In this document: one piece after another, positions 20,715-30,453 of the stretch
Position numbering within the stretch: position 1 is the first letter of the stretch
How the letters are laid out: every line of letters starts with the position of its first letter
Assembly (NCBI RefSeq): GCF_000614145.1
Contig: NZ_BAKK01000015.1
Span: 1 to 64,000 of the forward strand
Length of the DNA: 64,000 nt
Direction: 5' to 3'
From: Bacteroides faecichinchillae JCM 17102
Lineage (GTDB): Bacteria > Bacteroidota > Bacteroidia > Bacteroidales > Bacteroidaceae
Made by a program: the position numbers and the translations under genes
Notes under the pieces: generated by a model
Databases searched by the model: none
Seen by the model: the letters and a program-made list of their open reading frames with translations, nothing else
Told to the model about the DNA's origin: nothing

Positions 20715-20746
20715 TTAATGACAATTTTCACTAAAAAGAAAAAAGT

Positions 20747-21205
20747 ATGAATCTTAAGATACAAATAACAATATACATTTTTATCTTGCTGGGATTAGTT
20801 ACTGCTTGTGACACTTTTAAGGATGAGATAACGCCTGATTCAACGACTTATGCAGAAGTACCGAAGTCATTGGATGGAATATGGCAACTGAAAACTGTAT
20901 CCCGTAATGGAACGGATATAACACATGCGATGGACTTCAGCAGATTTCTTTTGCATTTGAATAAAGACAATACTTATACTATGGAGAATTATTTACCGTT
21001 TTTAGTGAAGAAAAACGGTAAATGGAAGATAGACGATCCTATTTTTCCATTTTTCTTGGTTTTCAAACAAGAAGGAACTGATGAGGAAGCTAAAACGGAG
21101 ATTAGTTATCCGATTGTGAAAGGAAAACGTCGGATTACTCTTTCTTTTAGTCCGGGATGTGTTGGTAACTCTTATGTTTATTCTTTCGAGAAAATAGAAA
21201 AATGA
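20747..21205 (+). CDS. Small lipocalin-like lipoprotein (DUF5004-like)
   Basis: A 152-residue lipoprotein (lipobox LVTAC). After a short linker the pattern LDGIWQLKTVSRNGTDI, then NKDNTYTM, GKWKIDD and RRITLSFSP is that of a small lipocalin-like beta-barrel, as in Bacteroides proteins labelled DUF5004. It lies 32 bases after SusD and 15 before another lipoprotein, so it is co-transcribed with the transport genes. Role unknown; a surface glycan-binding or accessory part of the SusCD complex is an inference from position. The family label is from memory of the pattern. Confidence 0.6.
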   Translation: MNLKIQITIYIFILLGLVTACDTFKDEITPDSTTYAEVPKSLDGIWQLKTVSRNGTDITHAMDFSRFLLHLNKDNTYTMENYLPFLVKKNGKWKIDDPIFPFFLVFKQEGTDEEAKTEISYPIVKGKRRITLSFSPGCVGNSYVYSFEKIEK

Positions 21206-21220
21206 TTAAACAGAACACTT

Positions 21221-22279
21221 ATGAGATATAATGTAAAACGTAAAATAAAGGTAGGTGCATTTTTAATGTTACTTCCTTTTATCGTACTTGGATGCGAATT
21301 TATAATTGATCGTTATTTTATTTATAATGATGCCGGAGAAGAGGTGAATTATGTAAAGGCCGGAGAAGTAGCGACTTTTAAGTTTGAAGGACATATTTCA
21401 ATTGATGGAGATGCTTCTGCTGAAGATTTTATTGTTGCGTTTCTTGTCCCAAGAAATTGGAATGCACGTGAAAATGCCAAGGTAACATATACAGAAGATA
21501 AATTTGAAGATTCTAGTATAGAACAACCGATGACAGCTATCCCTGTGAATGATCAGCCGCAAGGTAAGGGAATGTCTTGGGATGCGGTATTGAAAGAAAA
21601 ATTTGGTGTGGGAGCTAATGTCTTGAATGATATGGAATGGGTAGCGTTTAGAAGTAAAAACTATCCTACTATCAGTGGTAGAATTAATTATACTGTTACT
21701 ATTAAATGTCGTGCCAGTATGAATAACCAGAGATTCAGACCGGCTTTCTTTATCAATCACTCTTCAGACGGACTTGGTGGAGAATCTCAGCATTATGCTT
21801 GCTATGGTGATGATCCGGGTGAAACCGAGTGTTTTGAAGTGGTCGAAGGACAGGGAAGTATCATAGACTTCTGTTCTATGCATTATTATCAGGTAGAACC
21901 TCTGTCATCTTTACAAGATGATTTTGTGACATTTACATTTCAGGGAGATGTTTACGAAAACAAACTAGCCTCTGCCGATAAAGTCTTTCTGGAAGCGGTT
22001 GCACATACAGTGGAAGGAAATGTGTATACAGTGAACGAAAAAAGTGCGAAGACATTGATGGTGAAAGAGGAAAAAATGTCGAGATATAATCTGACAGTCT
22101 GGCCTGTAGAATTCTTTGGAATTTCGGAGGGTGAAACCATTTCTTACATTGAATATGTATTTTCGAATGAAGACGGAACGGTGAAAGTGACCCGATCGGA
22201 TGATGATAGAGATAATGCAGGAGAAGAAGTAGAAGAAGGAGCGCAAGAACCTTTTGTGTTTGAACTTCGATGCGATTAG
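21221..22279 (+). CDS. PUL-associated lipoprotein (DUF4961-like)
   Basis: A 352-residue lipoprotein (lipobox IVLGC) with beta-rich sequence and no catalytic motif that I recognise. An N-terminal Ig-like part (AGEVATFKFEGHISIDGDA) is followed by a central region with INYTVTIKCRA and HSSDGLGGESQHYACYGDD, and a second Ig-like part (DDFVTFTFQGDVYEN). The acidic tail (NAGEEVEEGAQE) is unusual. The layout agrees with lipoproteins labelled DUF4961 that accompany DUF5004 and SusCD genes in Bacteroidetes. A surface glycan-binding role is inferred from context only. It sits 24 bases before SusC. Confidence 0.55.
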   Translation: MRYNVKRKIKVGAFLMLLPFIVLGCEFIIDRYFIYNDAGEEVNYVKAGEVATFKFEGHISIDGDASAEDFIVAFLVPRNWNARENAKVTYTEDKFEDSSIEQPMTAIPVNDQPQGKGMSWDAVLKEKFGVGANVLNDMEWVAFRSKNYPTISGRINYTVTIKCRASMNNQRFRPAFFINHSSDGLGGESQHYACYGDDPGETECFEVVEGQGSIIDFCSMHYYQVEPLSSLQDDFVTFTFQGDVYENKLASADKVFLEAVAHTVEGNVYTVNEKSAKTLMVKEEKMSRYNLTVWPVEFFGISEGETISYIEYVFSNEDGTVKVTRSDDDRDNAGEEVEEGAQEPFVFELRCD

Positions 22280-22303
22280 TGTTTAATAAAAAAAGATGAT
22301 TAT

Positions 22304-25300
22304 ATGCGTGATATATTAAAAAAGAAAAGCAATCGTTGCTGTTTCACATGGATCGTGTTGCTGTTACTGTTGGGTATTGGATATCCACAAGTAGCAGCTC
22401 AGGAAGCAGGAAAAAATGCTAATATTACAGGTAAGGTAGTCGATCAGTTTGGTAATCCGGTCTCGGAGGTCATAGTTACAATGAAAAAGTCTGACTTTAA
22501 GGCTGTTACTGGTTCTGATGGTATTTTTGAATTTCAATACGAGAAAGGAGAGGTGCTTTGTTTGTCTCACCCAGGTTTTCTCAATAAGCAAATAAAGGTG
22601 AATAAGTTGAAAAATACCGAACGTGTTTTTAAAGTAACACTGGCTGAGGAATATGTGAAACTTCCACAAGTCATTAATGGACCTTATGATATAAAAGATA
22701 GAAACAGCTTTTTGGGATCAGCAGCGACGGTATATACTGATCAAGTGAGTTCAATGCTTTCTACCACGATTATTCCTTCATTGCAGGGTAGATTACCGGG
22801 GTTGAACATATCACAACTTCGCGGGGCACGTATGCATCAGACAGCCAATATCTCTTCCGAAGCCATTATGGGTAATGTTCCGGCAGATGGTGTAATGGGT
22901 AAAGGTGCATATGGTGACAATACTGAGTTTTCGATATCGTCGCGTCATAATTCGCCGATTGTGATGATTGATGGAGTGCAAAGGGATTTGTATTCAATTG
23001 ACTCGGAGGCTATTGAGTCGGTTTCTATTCAAAAGGATGCTTTGTCGTCAATGTTTCTGGGTATGCAAAGTTCACGTGGGGCATTGGTTATTACTACTAA
23101 GGAACCGATAAAACAAGGTTTTCAGATTTCGTTTACTGGTCGTTTCGGTGTGCAAAGTTCATTGAAGACTCCCAAGCCTCTCTCGGCTTATCAATATGCT
23201 TATTTGTTGAATGAAGCATTGTTGAATGATGGTCGTGATCCCATGTATTCGTATAGTGATTTTGCTAAATTCCGTAATGCTTCCAGTCCTTATACACATC
23301 CTGATGTGAATTGGTATGATGAGACGATGAATAATAGTTCCACCATTCAATCTTATAATCTAAATGCTACGGGAGGGAATAAATTTGCACAGTATTTTGT
23401 AAGTGTGGGTTATGTAGGTGAGAATGGCTTGTTTAAAAATCCTGGTGGAGATGTACATAGTACGAATTTGACATTTGATCGCTACATGATTAATTCCAAA
23501 GTGAATATTAATATAACTGAGGATTTTATTGCCAAAATTTCATTGATGGGACGTGTGGAAGAAGGTACGCAACCCGGTGGTGATGGAGGTGGTTACACGA
23601 ATATATTAAATTCTATTTATACGACTCCGAACAATGCATATCCGGTAGTAAATCCGGATGGTACATGGGGAGGTAGTCAAACTTTCTCTAATAACTTGTT
23701 GTCGCAAGTCATTAATTCAGGATATATTATTGATGGAGCCAGAGATGTATTGGGAAGTATCAATTTAAAATATGATTTCGACAAAGTGGTTAAAGGATTA
23801 TCTGCGCGGTTGATAGGAAGTGTGACTTCACAATCTCGTTCTGCTACTTCCCGCACTAAGAGATCAGAAGTATTTGATTATGCACTGGATAAGGAAGGTA
23901 ATGAAATATATGCGCGTTATGGAGAACCAAAGCCACAGTCTAATAATTTTGTTGCAGTCTCCAATTATCAACAAATGTATGGACAATTGGCTATTGATTA
24001 CGAACGTCAGTTTGGTGCACATTCTTTAAAGGCGAGTCTTATGGGGGATACGAAGACGGTGATTACGAATTGGGACCTTCCGGAATATCCTTCTAATGTC
24101 ATTGCGGATGTTGCATACAATTATGCAGGTAAATATTTTGCGCAAGCAGCGTTGAGCGAAAGTTTTTATAACCGTTATGCTCCGGGTAGAAGGTGGGGTA
24201 CTTTTTATGCGTTTGGACTAGGATGGGATATCAGTAAAGAAAACTTTATGAAGGATGTTGATTGGATGAATCAGTTGAAATTGCGAGCTGTATTTGGCCG
24301 AACGGGAAATGGTATCAGTAACTCGGGGTATTATACTTATTATCAAACTTATTCTAATTCTGGAGATTCTTATAGTTATGGTACTAATTTCTCTAGTCCC
24401 GGAAGTTTTACAGAGAGAAGTCCGTTGGCAAATCCATATTTAACATGGGAGAAAGGAGATAAGCTAAATATTGGTATGGATTTAATGTTGTTTGACAATA
24501 GATTGAGAGTGGCTGCCGATTACTATAATGATAAATATTTTGATTTGTTGCAGGGACGCGGTAAGAGCATTGAACTAATAGGTCAGAACTATCCGAGTGA
24601 AAATATAGGAAAAGCGCGTTGGTTCGGTGGAGAATTAGCTATTACATATCAAGATCATGTTGGAAGTTTTAATTATCATGTATCCGCTAACTGGAGTTGC
24701 GAACAAAGTAAATTATTGTTTAAGGATGAACAAAAAGTACCATACGATTATCTTCGTGAAACAGGCAATCCTATAGGAGCTATTTGGGGGTTAGAAGCGG
24801 AAGGTTTCTTTACTTCCTTGGAAGAAATAAAGGAAAGTCCGGTTATTGCAGGGTTTGATAACATTCAGCCAGGTGATATTAAATATAAGGATCAGAATGG
24901 AGACAAGGTAATTAATGAATTTGATAAGGTGGTTATCGGTGGCAAGAAACCTATTTCTTATTTTGGCATTGATTTGGGATTTGAATGGCGTGGTTTGGAG
25001 TTTTCCATGTTTTGGCAAGGAGTATATAATAAAGATGTTATGATGACAGACTGGACTCTAATGGAAGGATTTCAGCAAAATGGTCAAGTTTACGGACAAA
25101 CGTATGAAAATATGTTGAATCGTTGGACACCGGAAACTGCTGCAACAGCTACTTTCCCGAGATTATCAGCCGGAGGAAATAATTATAATAGAGGTAACGG
25201 CTGGAATTCTTCTTTTTGGTTGCGTTCCGGTAATTATTTCCGCTTGAAGAATATTAGTTTAGGCTATACTTTGCCTGAATCATTCTGTCGTAACTTTTTA

Positions 25301-25441
25301 GGAGGAACCCGCGTAAAGGTATTTGTAAACGGACAGAATTTGTTTACAAAAGCTGCATGTGAATTGGTTGATCCTGAAGTGCGTTTCTCTAATTATCCGT
25401 TACAACGTTGCATCAGTACGGGTATTAATGTTAAATTCTAA
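22304..25441 (+). CDS. SusC-like TonB-dependent transporter (1), divergent
   Basis: Outer-membrane glycan importer of 1045 residues. Signal peptide, then a carboxypeptidase-like regulatory domain (NITGKVVDQFGNPVSEV), a plug (SPIVMIDGVQRDLYSI, then IESVSIQKDALSSMFLG) and a 22-strand barrel ending in FVNGQNLFT and a terminal Phe (GINVKF), as expected for Bam recognition. It lacks the usual DEVVVVGYG segment before the plug; the equivalent place reads VKLPQVINGPYDIKDRNS, so its TonB box is atypical. It is flanked by SusD-like genes on both sides (24 bases after DUF4961-like, 6 before SusD 2). A full-length, unbroken ORF. Confidence 0.9.
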   Translation: MRDILKKKSNRCCFTWIVLLLLLGIGYPQVAAQEAGKNANITGKVVDQFGNPVSEVIVTMKKSDFKAVTGSDGIFEFQYEKGEVLCLSHPGFLNKQIKVNKLKNTERVFKVTLAEEYVKLPQVINGPYDIKDRNSFLGSAATVYTDQVSSMLSTTIIPSLQGRLPGLNISQLRGARMHQTANISSEAIMGNVPADGVMGKGAYGDNTEFSISSRHNSPIVMIDGVQRDLYSIDSEAIESVSIQKDALSSMFLGMQSSRGALVITTKEPIKQGFQISFTGRFGVQSSLKTPKPLSAYQYAYLLNEALLNDGRDPMYSYSDFAKFRNASSPYTHPDVNWYDETMNNSSTIQSYNLNATGGNKFAQYFVSVGYVGENGLFKNPGGDVHSTNLTFDRYMINSKVNINITEDFIAKISLMGRVEEGTQPGGDGGGYTNILNSIYTTPNNAYPVVNPDGTWGGSQTFSNNLLSQVINSGYIIDGARDVLGSINLKYDFDKVVKGLSARLIGSVTSQSRSATSRTKRSEVFDYALDKEGNEIYARYGEPKPQSNNFVAVSNYQQMYGQLAIDYERQFGAHSLKASLMGDTKTVITNWDLPEYPSNVIADVAYNYAGKYFAQAALSESFYNRYAPGRRWGTFYAFGLGWDISKENFMKDVDWMNQLKLRAVFGRTGNGISNSGYYTYYQTYSNSGDSYSYGTNFSSPGSFTERSPLANPYLTWEKGDKLNIGMDLMLFDNRLRVAADYYNDKYFDLLQGRGKSIELIGQNYPSENIGKARWFGGELAITYQDHVGSFNYHVSANWSCEQSKLLFKDEQKVPYDYLRETGNPIGAIWGLEAEGFFTSLEEIKESPVIAGFDNIQPGDIKYKDQNGDKVINEFDKVVIGGKKPISYFGIDLGFEWRGLEFSMFWQGVYNKDVMMTDWTLMEGFQQNGQVYGQTYENMLNRWTPETAATATFPRLSAGGNNYNRGNGWNSSFWLRSGNYFRLKNISLGYTLPESFCRNFLGGTRVKVFVNGQNLFTKAACELVDPEVRFSNYPLQRCISTGINVKF

Positions 25442-25447
25442 TGTACT

Positions 25448-27214
25448 ATGTTTATGATACGAAATAAATTTTTAGCACTGCTCGGAGCCGGTCTGTTGAT
25501 GACGATAACTTCTTGTTCCGATGGCTATGAACCGAAGCCTGTGGAGTTTGTGTCGCTTGATTTTGTATTTTCTCGGACCGATTCTTTAGGTACGAATGCC
25601 GTAAAATTTTTGAGTAATATTTATGCGGGATTACAAAATGGGCACAATCGTGTTGGAGGAGATTATTTGGATGCCGCTTCTGATGACGCTGTTTCTATAA
25701 ATATTTCTGACCCAGATGTATATAAATTACAAGTAGGACGATATACGGCAATTTCTCGTACTTCCAATATGGACTGGGGAGTGTACTACCAAGGGATCCG
25801 TAAAGTGAATATTTTACTTGATAATATCGATGTTGTTCCTTTTATGCAAACTTACGTGAATGCTAAAGGAGAATCTCATCCATTGAATGTCTCAATGAAG
25901 GCGGAAGCTCGTTTTTTGAGAGCGTGTTTCTATTTTGAACTTGTCAAACGTTATGGAGGTGTTCCTTTGATGGGAGATGACATACATGTATTGGGTGATG
26001 ATATGGAGTTGCCTCGTAATACGTTTGAAGACTGTATCCGTTATATTGTTGATGAATTGGATGCAATTAAAGATGATTTACGCACAAACCCGATGCCGGA
26101 CTTTGATCAATATTCACATGCTGCTACCCGTGAGGTTTGTATGGCTATGAAAGCTAGGGTACTTTTGTATGCAGCAAGCCCTCTGTTTAATGAACGTCCC
26201 ATTGAACCTGGTAATGAGTTAATAGGATATGCTTCTTATGATAGAAATCGTTGGAAAGAAGCGGCTAAGGCTGCGAAGGAATTTATTGACGAATATGGAC
26301 CGGAAGGCAAGGCAGTCTATGGCTTAAATAATGATTTTCGTGACGTATTCTTGAATTTCTATAATGTTACGGCCAATCCGGAAGTTATTTTTTATCGTCC
26401 GGGTAGTGAGAATACTTCTATAGAAAACAATAACGGACCTTTAGGATTCTCTGGTAACAGCTTGGGTAAAGGTCGGACTCTTCCGACACAGAATCTGGTA
26501 GATGCTTTTCCTATGAAAGACGGTATGTTTGCTGATCAAGGTAGTGAATATGACAAGAATAAGGAAGATCCATATCTTAATCGTGATCCGCGTTTGGATT
26601 ATACAGTGTTACATCATGGATCGTTATGGTTGAGAAATAAACTTGATACCTCTAAAGGAGGAGCTAATAATCCTTCCGGGGTTGCTGAATATACTAAGAC
26701 AAGTTATTATATGTGTAAATTCATGGGCAAATTTGAGACAGAGCAAGATTATAGTAATAAATTGCATTTATGGATAATGTATCGTTATGCGGAGATTTTA
26801 CTAAATTATGCCGAGGCTGAAAATGAAAGCTTGGACACTCCTTCGTCAGATGTATATGATGCGATTATTGCTTTGAGAAAACGTGCGGGCATTGAAGCCG
26901 GTAAAAACAACTATGGTTTGAAAGAAGTAGGAGAAATGACGCAAGATCAAATGCGTGAGTTAATTCATAACGAACGTCGTATTGAATTAGCTTTTGAGGA
27001 ACACCGTTATTGGGATATTCGTAGATGGAGAAGTGCTGAGAATATATTCCGAAATCCATTAAAGGGATTGGAAATTAAGACAACCGGAGGTAAAACGAGC
27101 TTCATTGGTATTGATGTTTTGCAGACAACATTTGATGTGAACCGTTATTTCTATCCGATTCCATATTCAGAGGTAGTAAAGAATGATAATATGATTCAAA
27201 ATCCGAATTGGTAA
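25448..27214 (+). CDS. SusD/RagB-like surface glycan-binding lipoprotein (2)
   Basis: 588-residue outer-membrane lipoprotein (lipobox ITSC), the second SusD in the cluster. Signs: MKAEARFLRACFYFELVKRY, NRDPRLDYTVLHHG, MYRYAEILLNYAEAENE, then NERRIELAFEEHRYWDIRRW and YFYPIPYSEV at the C terminus. It begins 6 bases after SusC 1 and ends 4 bases before SusC 2, so translation is tightly coupled to both and either could be its partner. The glycan-contact residues cannot be assigned without a structure. Confidence 0.92.
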   Translation: MFMIRNKFLALLGAGLLMTITSCSDGYEPKPVEFVSLDFVFSRTDSLGTNAVKFLSNIYAGLQNGHNRVGGDYLDAASDDAVSINISDPDVYKLQVGRYTAISRTSNMDWGVYYQGIRKVNILLDNIDVVPFMQTYVNAKGESHPLNVSMKAEARFLRACFYFELVKRYGGVPLMGDDIHVLGDDMELPRNTFEDCIRYIVDELDAIKDDLRTNPMPDFDQYSHAATREVCMAMKARVLLYAASPLFNERPIEPGNELIGYASYDRNRWKEAAKAAKEFIDEYGPEGKAVYGLNNDFRDVFLNFYNVTANPEVIFYRPGSENTSIENNNGPLGFSGNSLGKGRTLPTQNLVDAFPMKDGMFADQGSEYDKNKEDPYLNRDPRLDYTVLHHGSLWLRNKLDTSKGGANNPSGVAEYTKTSYYMCKFMGKFETEQDYSNKLHLWIMYRYAEILLNYAEAENESLDTPSSDVYDAIIALRKRAGIEAGKNNYGLKEVGEMTQDQMRELIHNERRIELAFEEHRYWDIRRWRSAENIFRNPLKGLEIKTTGGKTSFIGIDVLQTTFDVNRYFYPIPYSEVVKNDNMIQNPNW

Positions 27215-27218
27215 TATT

Positions 27219-30200
27219 ATGAAAAAACTATTATTAATATTAGTGTGTATTTGCATGTTTACATCGGCTTTCGCTCAGTCGTTTGTTTTGAAGGGGATGG
27301 TTTCTTCTACTGACGGTGAATTTTTACCGGGGGTAAATGTAAAGGTGCAAAATTCAACAATGGGTACAATTACCGATATTGACGGTAATTTTCAATTGAC
27401 AGTGAATAAAGGTGCTATATTGGAGTTTACTTATGTTGGTTTTAAGAAACAAAGCGTCAAGGTTAATAATCAACAGACGCTGAATATAGTATTGGCTCCT
27501 GATCAAACAGACTTAGATGAAGTCGTAGTGGTAGGTTACGGTAAGGCAAAACGTCTGACCTTAACAGGCGCTGTTAGTGGTATAAAAGCGAGTGAGATTC
27601 GTAATGTACCGACCAGTAGTGTACAAAATGCTTTGACTGGTAAGTTACCTGGTTTTTTCAGTCAGCAAAAGTCCGGACAGCCGGGTAAGGATGCTTCCGA
27701 CTTTTTTATTCGAGGTGTCAGTTCTCTGAACGGTGATGGAAATAAACCTTTGATCATTGTGGATGATATGCAATATACTTATGAACAGTTGGCACAAATC
27801 AACGTAAATGAGATAGAAAGTATCTCTATTTTGAAGGATGCTTCCACTACGGCTGTTTATGGTATTAAAGGAGCAAATGGGGTATTAGTTGTGACAACTC
27901 GTAGAGGACAAGAAGGAAAGCCGAAGATTAATGTGCGCTTAGAAAGTGGTATGCAGACTCCGGTTCGTACTCCGAAATTTTTGAATTCCTATGAATCACT
28001 ACAATTAGTGAAGGAAGCGCATACTAATGATGGAACATTGTCAGATTTTCCATACACAGATGAAGATATGATTGCTTTCAGAGATCATACTGACCCTTAC
28101 GGACATCCAGATGTGAATTGGTATGATGAGATCTTTAAGAAGATGGCTTTTCAGGAAAATATCAATGTTGATGTATCTGGTGGTTCTAAAAGATTAAGAT
28201 ATTTCGTATCTGCCGGATATTTTACACAGAATGGTCTGGTCAAAGATTTTGGTGGAGATGTTGGAGATGGAGTTAATCCTAATTATTTCTATCGCCGTTT
28301 TAACTACCGTACGAATATTGATTTTGATGTGACTGATAATTTTAATATGCGTTTGGATGTTTCATCTCGTTTCATGAATGTCAATGAGCCGTATCAATTG
28401 AATGTAACAGGAAGTATTTATGATTTTAAAAGTATGCATCCTTACTCTGCTCCCGTATTAAATCCGGATGGTTCTTATGCATATTTATATGATACACAAG
28501 ATAGAAAACCAACGTTAAATGCTCGGCTGGGAAATGAAGGCTATAGGCGTACTCGTCGTAATGACAATAACATTTTGTATGGAGCTACTTGGAAGATGGA
28601 TTTTTTGACTAAAGGACTTTCTGCTAATTTCAGGTTGGCATATGGTAGTCGCGATGAAAACTTCCGTGGAGTAGTACGTAATCGTTATCCGACCTATCAT
28701 TATGATTCGAAGACAGATACGTATACGATTCATCCGGATCGGGTATACGATTATGAACAGTATTTTGTGTTCAATAACACGAATATGGCAACTAAAGATT
28801 TGAATGTTCAGGCATCTTTAGATTATGCGCATGTTTTTAATAAGATACATGATGTAAATGCAATGTTTTTATACAACCGTCAGAGTACAACGAATGAAAG
28901 CGGTGCGTCCGTACCCAATAATTTTGAAGGCTATTCTCTGAAACTAGGTTATAAGTATAAGAATAAGTATTTAATAGATCTTAATATGGGGTATAATGGT
29001 ACTGACCGTTTTGGAAAAGATAATCGTTTCGGATTTTTTCCGGCATTCGGTGTTGGGTATATTATTTCAGAAGAAAATTATTTTAAAAATGTAGATTGGT
29101 TAGTAGATAACGTACAAGTACTTAAACTAAGGGCTTCGTATGGTCTCGTTGGTTCTGATGTTGCTGGTGGTGACCGTTATCTTTATCGACAAAAATATAC
29201 AGAAGGAGATGGTTATCCTTTTGGTGAAGGCAATAATCATACTTCCGGTGGGTACAAAGAAGGAGATTTGAGTAATCTGAACGTAACTTGGGAGAAGGCT
29301 AAAAAGTTTGATGTCGGTTTGGAAATGAATTTATTCGATAAGATCTCGTTTACAGTGGATTATTTTATTGACAAACGATACGATCAATTAGTTTCCAGAA
29401 ATGATATTCCAGATGTTTTAGGTATCGGCATTTCACCTACTAATGTTGCAAAAACTACAAATCAAGGGTTTGATGGACAGCTTGGTTTTCAAGATCGTTA
29501 TGGAGATTTTAATTTTAATACAAATCTTGTATTTTCTTATGCAAAGAATAAAGTCGATTTTAAAGCAGAAGCTCAGCAAAAATATGATTGGCTGAGAGAA
29601 ACCGGCAGACCGATTAGTCAACCATTCGGTTATCATTGGGTTGGTTATTATACACCGGATGATATTGCAAAAATCAATGCAGGTGATGTGTCCGCACCGG
29701 CTACACCTGAGGTGCCGGTACAAGCCGGTGATTTGAAATATGCCGATCTGAATAATGATGGTGTGATTAATGATTTTGATAAGAAGGCGATTGGAAAGCC
29801 AAATCTTCCTACTACTACATTGGGATGGTCAATAGGTGGGTATTGGAAGGGATTTAGCTTCAATGTATTGTTTCAGGGATCGTTTGATTATAGTTTTGCT
29901 ATTAACGGAACAGGTATCGAATCTGGTCAAAGCCAATTTCAACCAATACATCAAAAGCGTTGGACGCAAGAACGCTTTGAGAGTGGAGAACCTATTGAAT
30001 TCCCTCGTATGACGTTACAAGGTAATACAATCAATAGCGCTACTAATTATATGTCTGATTTTTGGTTGATAAATGCATGGTATATCCGTTTAAAAACAAT
30101 TGACTTGGGATATCAGCTTCCGAAGAAAGTATTGCCTAAGTTTATTGATAACATTCGTTTTTATATAAATGCTTATAACTTATTGACATTTACAGGATAT

Positions 30201-30299
30201 GATAAATATCAGCAAGATCCTGAAATCAGTACAAATACTGCAGGTGACGCTTACATGAATCAACGTGTTGTAAACTTAGGAGTTCAATTGTCTTTCTAA
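27219..30299 (+). CDS. SusC-like TonB-dependent transporter (2)
   Basis: Canonical SusC of 1026 residues. Signal peptide ending AFAQ, regulatory domain (VLKGMVSSTDGEFLPGVNVK), TonB box and linker DEVVVVGYG, plug with PLIIVDDMQYTYEQ and IESISILKDASTTAVYG, then the barrel ending YINAYNLLTFTGYDKY and a terminal Phe (GVQLSF). Powered by TonB-ExbBD, it moves oligosaccharides across the outer membrane. It closes the transport operon and is followed by a strong terminator at 30322. Unbroken. Confidence 0.94.
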   Translation: MKKLLLILVCICMFTSAFAQSFVLKGMVSSTDGEFLPGVNVKVQNSTMGTITDIDGNFQLTVNKGAILEFTYVGFKKQSVKVNNQQTLNIVLAPDQTDLDEVVVVGYGKAKRLTLTGAVSGIKASEIRNVPTSSVQNALTGKLPGFFSQQKSGQPGKDASDFFIRGVSSLNGDGNKPLIIVDDMQYTYEQLAQINVNEIESISILKDASTTAVYGIKGANGVLVVTTRRGQEGKPKINVRLESGMQTPVRTPKFLNSYESLQLVKEAHTNDGTLSDFPYTDEDMIAFRDHTDPYGHPDVNWYDEIFKKMAFQENINVDVSGGSKRLRYFVSAGYFTQNGLVKDFGGDVGDGVNPNYFYRRFNYRTNIDFDVTDNFNMRLDVSSRFMNVNEPYQLNVTGSIYDFKSMHPYSAPVLNPDGSYAYLYDTQDRKPTLNARLGNEGYRRTRRNDNNILYGATWKMDFLTKGLSANFRLAYGSRDENFRGVVRNRYPTYHYDSKTDTYTIHPDRVYDYEQYFVFNNTNMATKDLNVQASLDYAHVFNKIHDVNAMFLYNRQSTTNESGASVPNNFEGYSLKLGYKYKNKYLIDLNMGYNGTDRFGKDNRFGFFPAFGVGYIISEENYFKNVDWLVDNVQVLKLRASYGLVGSDVAGGDRYLYRQKYTEGDGYPFGEGNNHTSGGYKEGDLSNLNVTWEKAKKFDVGLEMNLFDKISFTVDYFIDKRYDQLVSRNDIPDVLGIGISPTNVAKTTNQGFDGQLGFQDRYGDFNFNTNLVFSYAKNKVDFKAEAQQKYDWLRETGRPISQPFGYHWVGYYTPDDIAKINAGDVSAPATPEVPVQAGDLKYADLNNDGVINDFDKKAIGKPNLPTTTLGWSIGGYWKGFSFNVLFQGSFDYSFAINGTGIESGQSQFQPIHQKRWTQERFESGEPIEFPRMTLQGNTINSATNYMSDFWLINAWYIRLKTIDLGYQLPKKVLPKFIDNIRFYINAYNLLTFTGYDKYQQDPEISTNTAGDAYMNQRVVNLGVQLSF

Positions 30300-30321
30300 A
30301 AAGATTATTAGTTGATGGTAA

Positions 30322-30369
30322 AAAGAGAATAATGTTTTTATTGAAAAGCATTATTCTCTTTCGCTTTTT
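30322..30369 (+). terminator. Strong terminator after the SusCD cluster
   Basis: A perfect 13-base stem, AAAGAGAATAATG at 30322-30334 and its complement at 30349-30361, with a 14-base loop and T run at 30365-30369. It separates the transport operon from the enzyme operon beginning at 30454. Confidence 0.75.
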
Positions 30370-30401
30370 GTGATATATATTTAGTGGTTATTGTATCTTT
30401 G
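30367..30401 (+). promoter_or_regulatory. Promoter of the second enzyme operon
   Basis: TTTG at 30367-30370 and TATCTTTG at 30394-30401 match the Bacteroides -33/-7 consensus with a 23-base spacer, slightly long. Transcription would start near 30407, about 47 bases before the first gene. The -33 box overlaps the T run of the preceding terminator. Confidence 0.6.
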
Positions 30402-30453
30402 TTCGTCATATAATAAAATGTAATATTGACTACTATAAATAAGAATCATAGGT

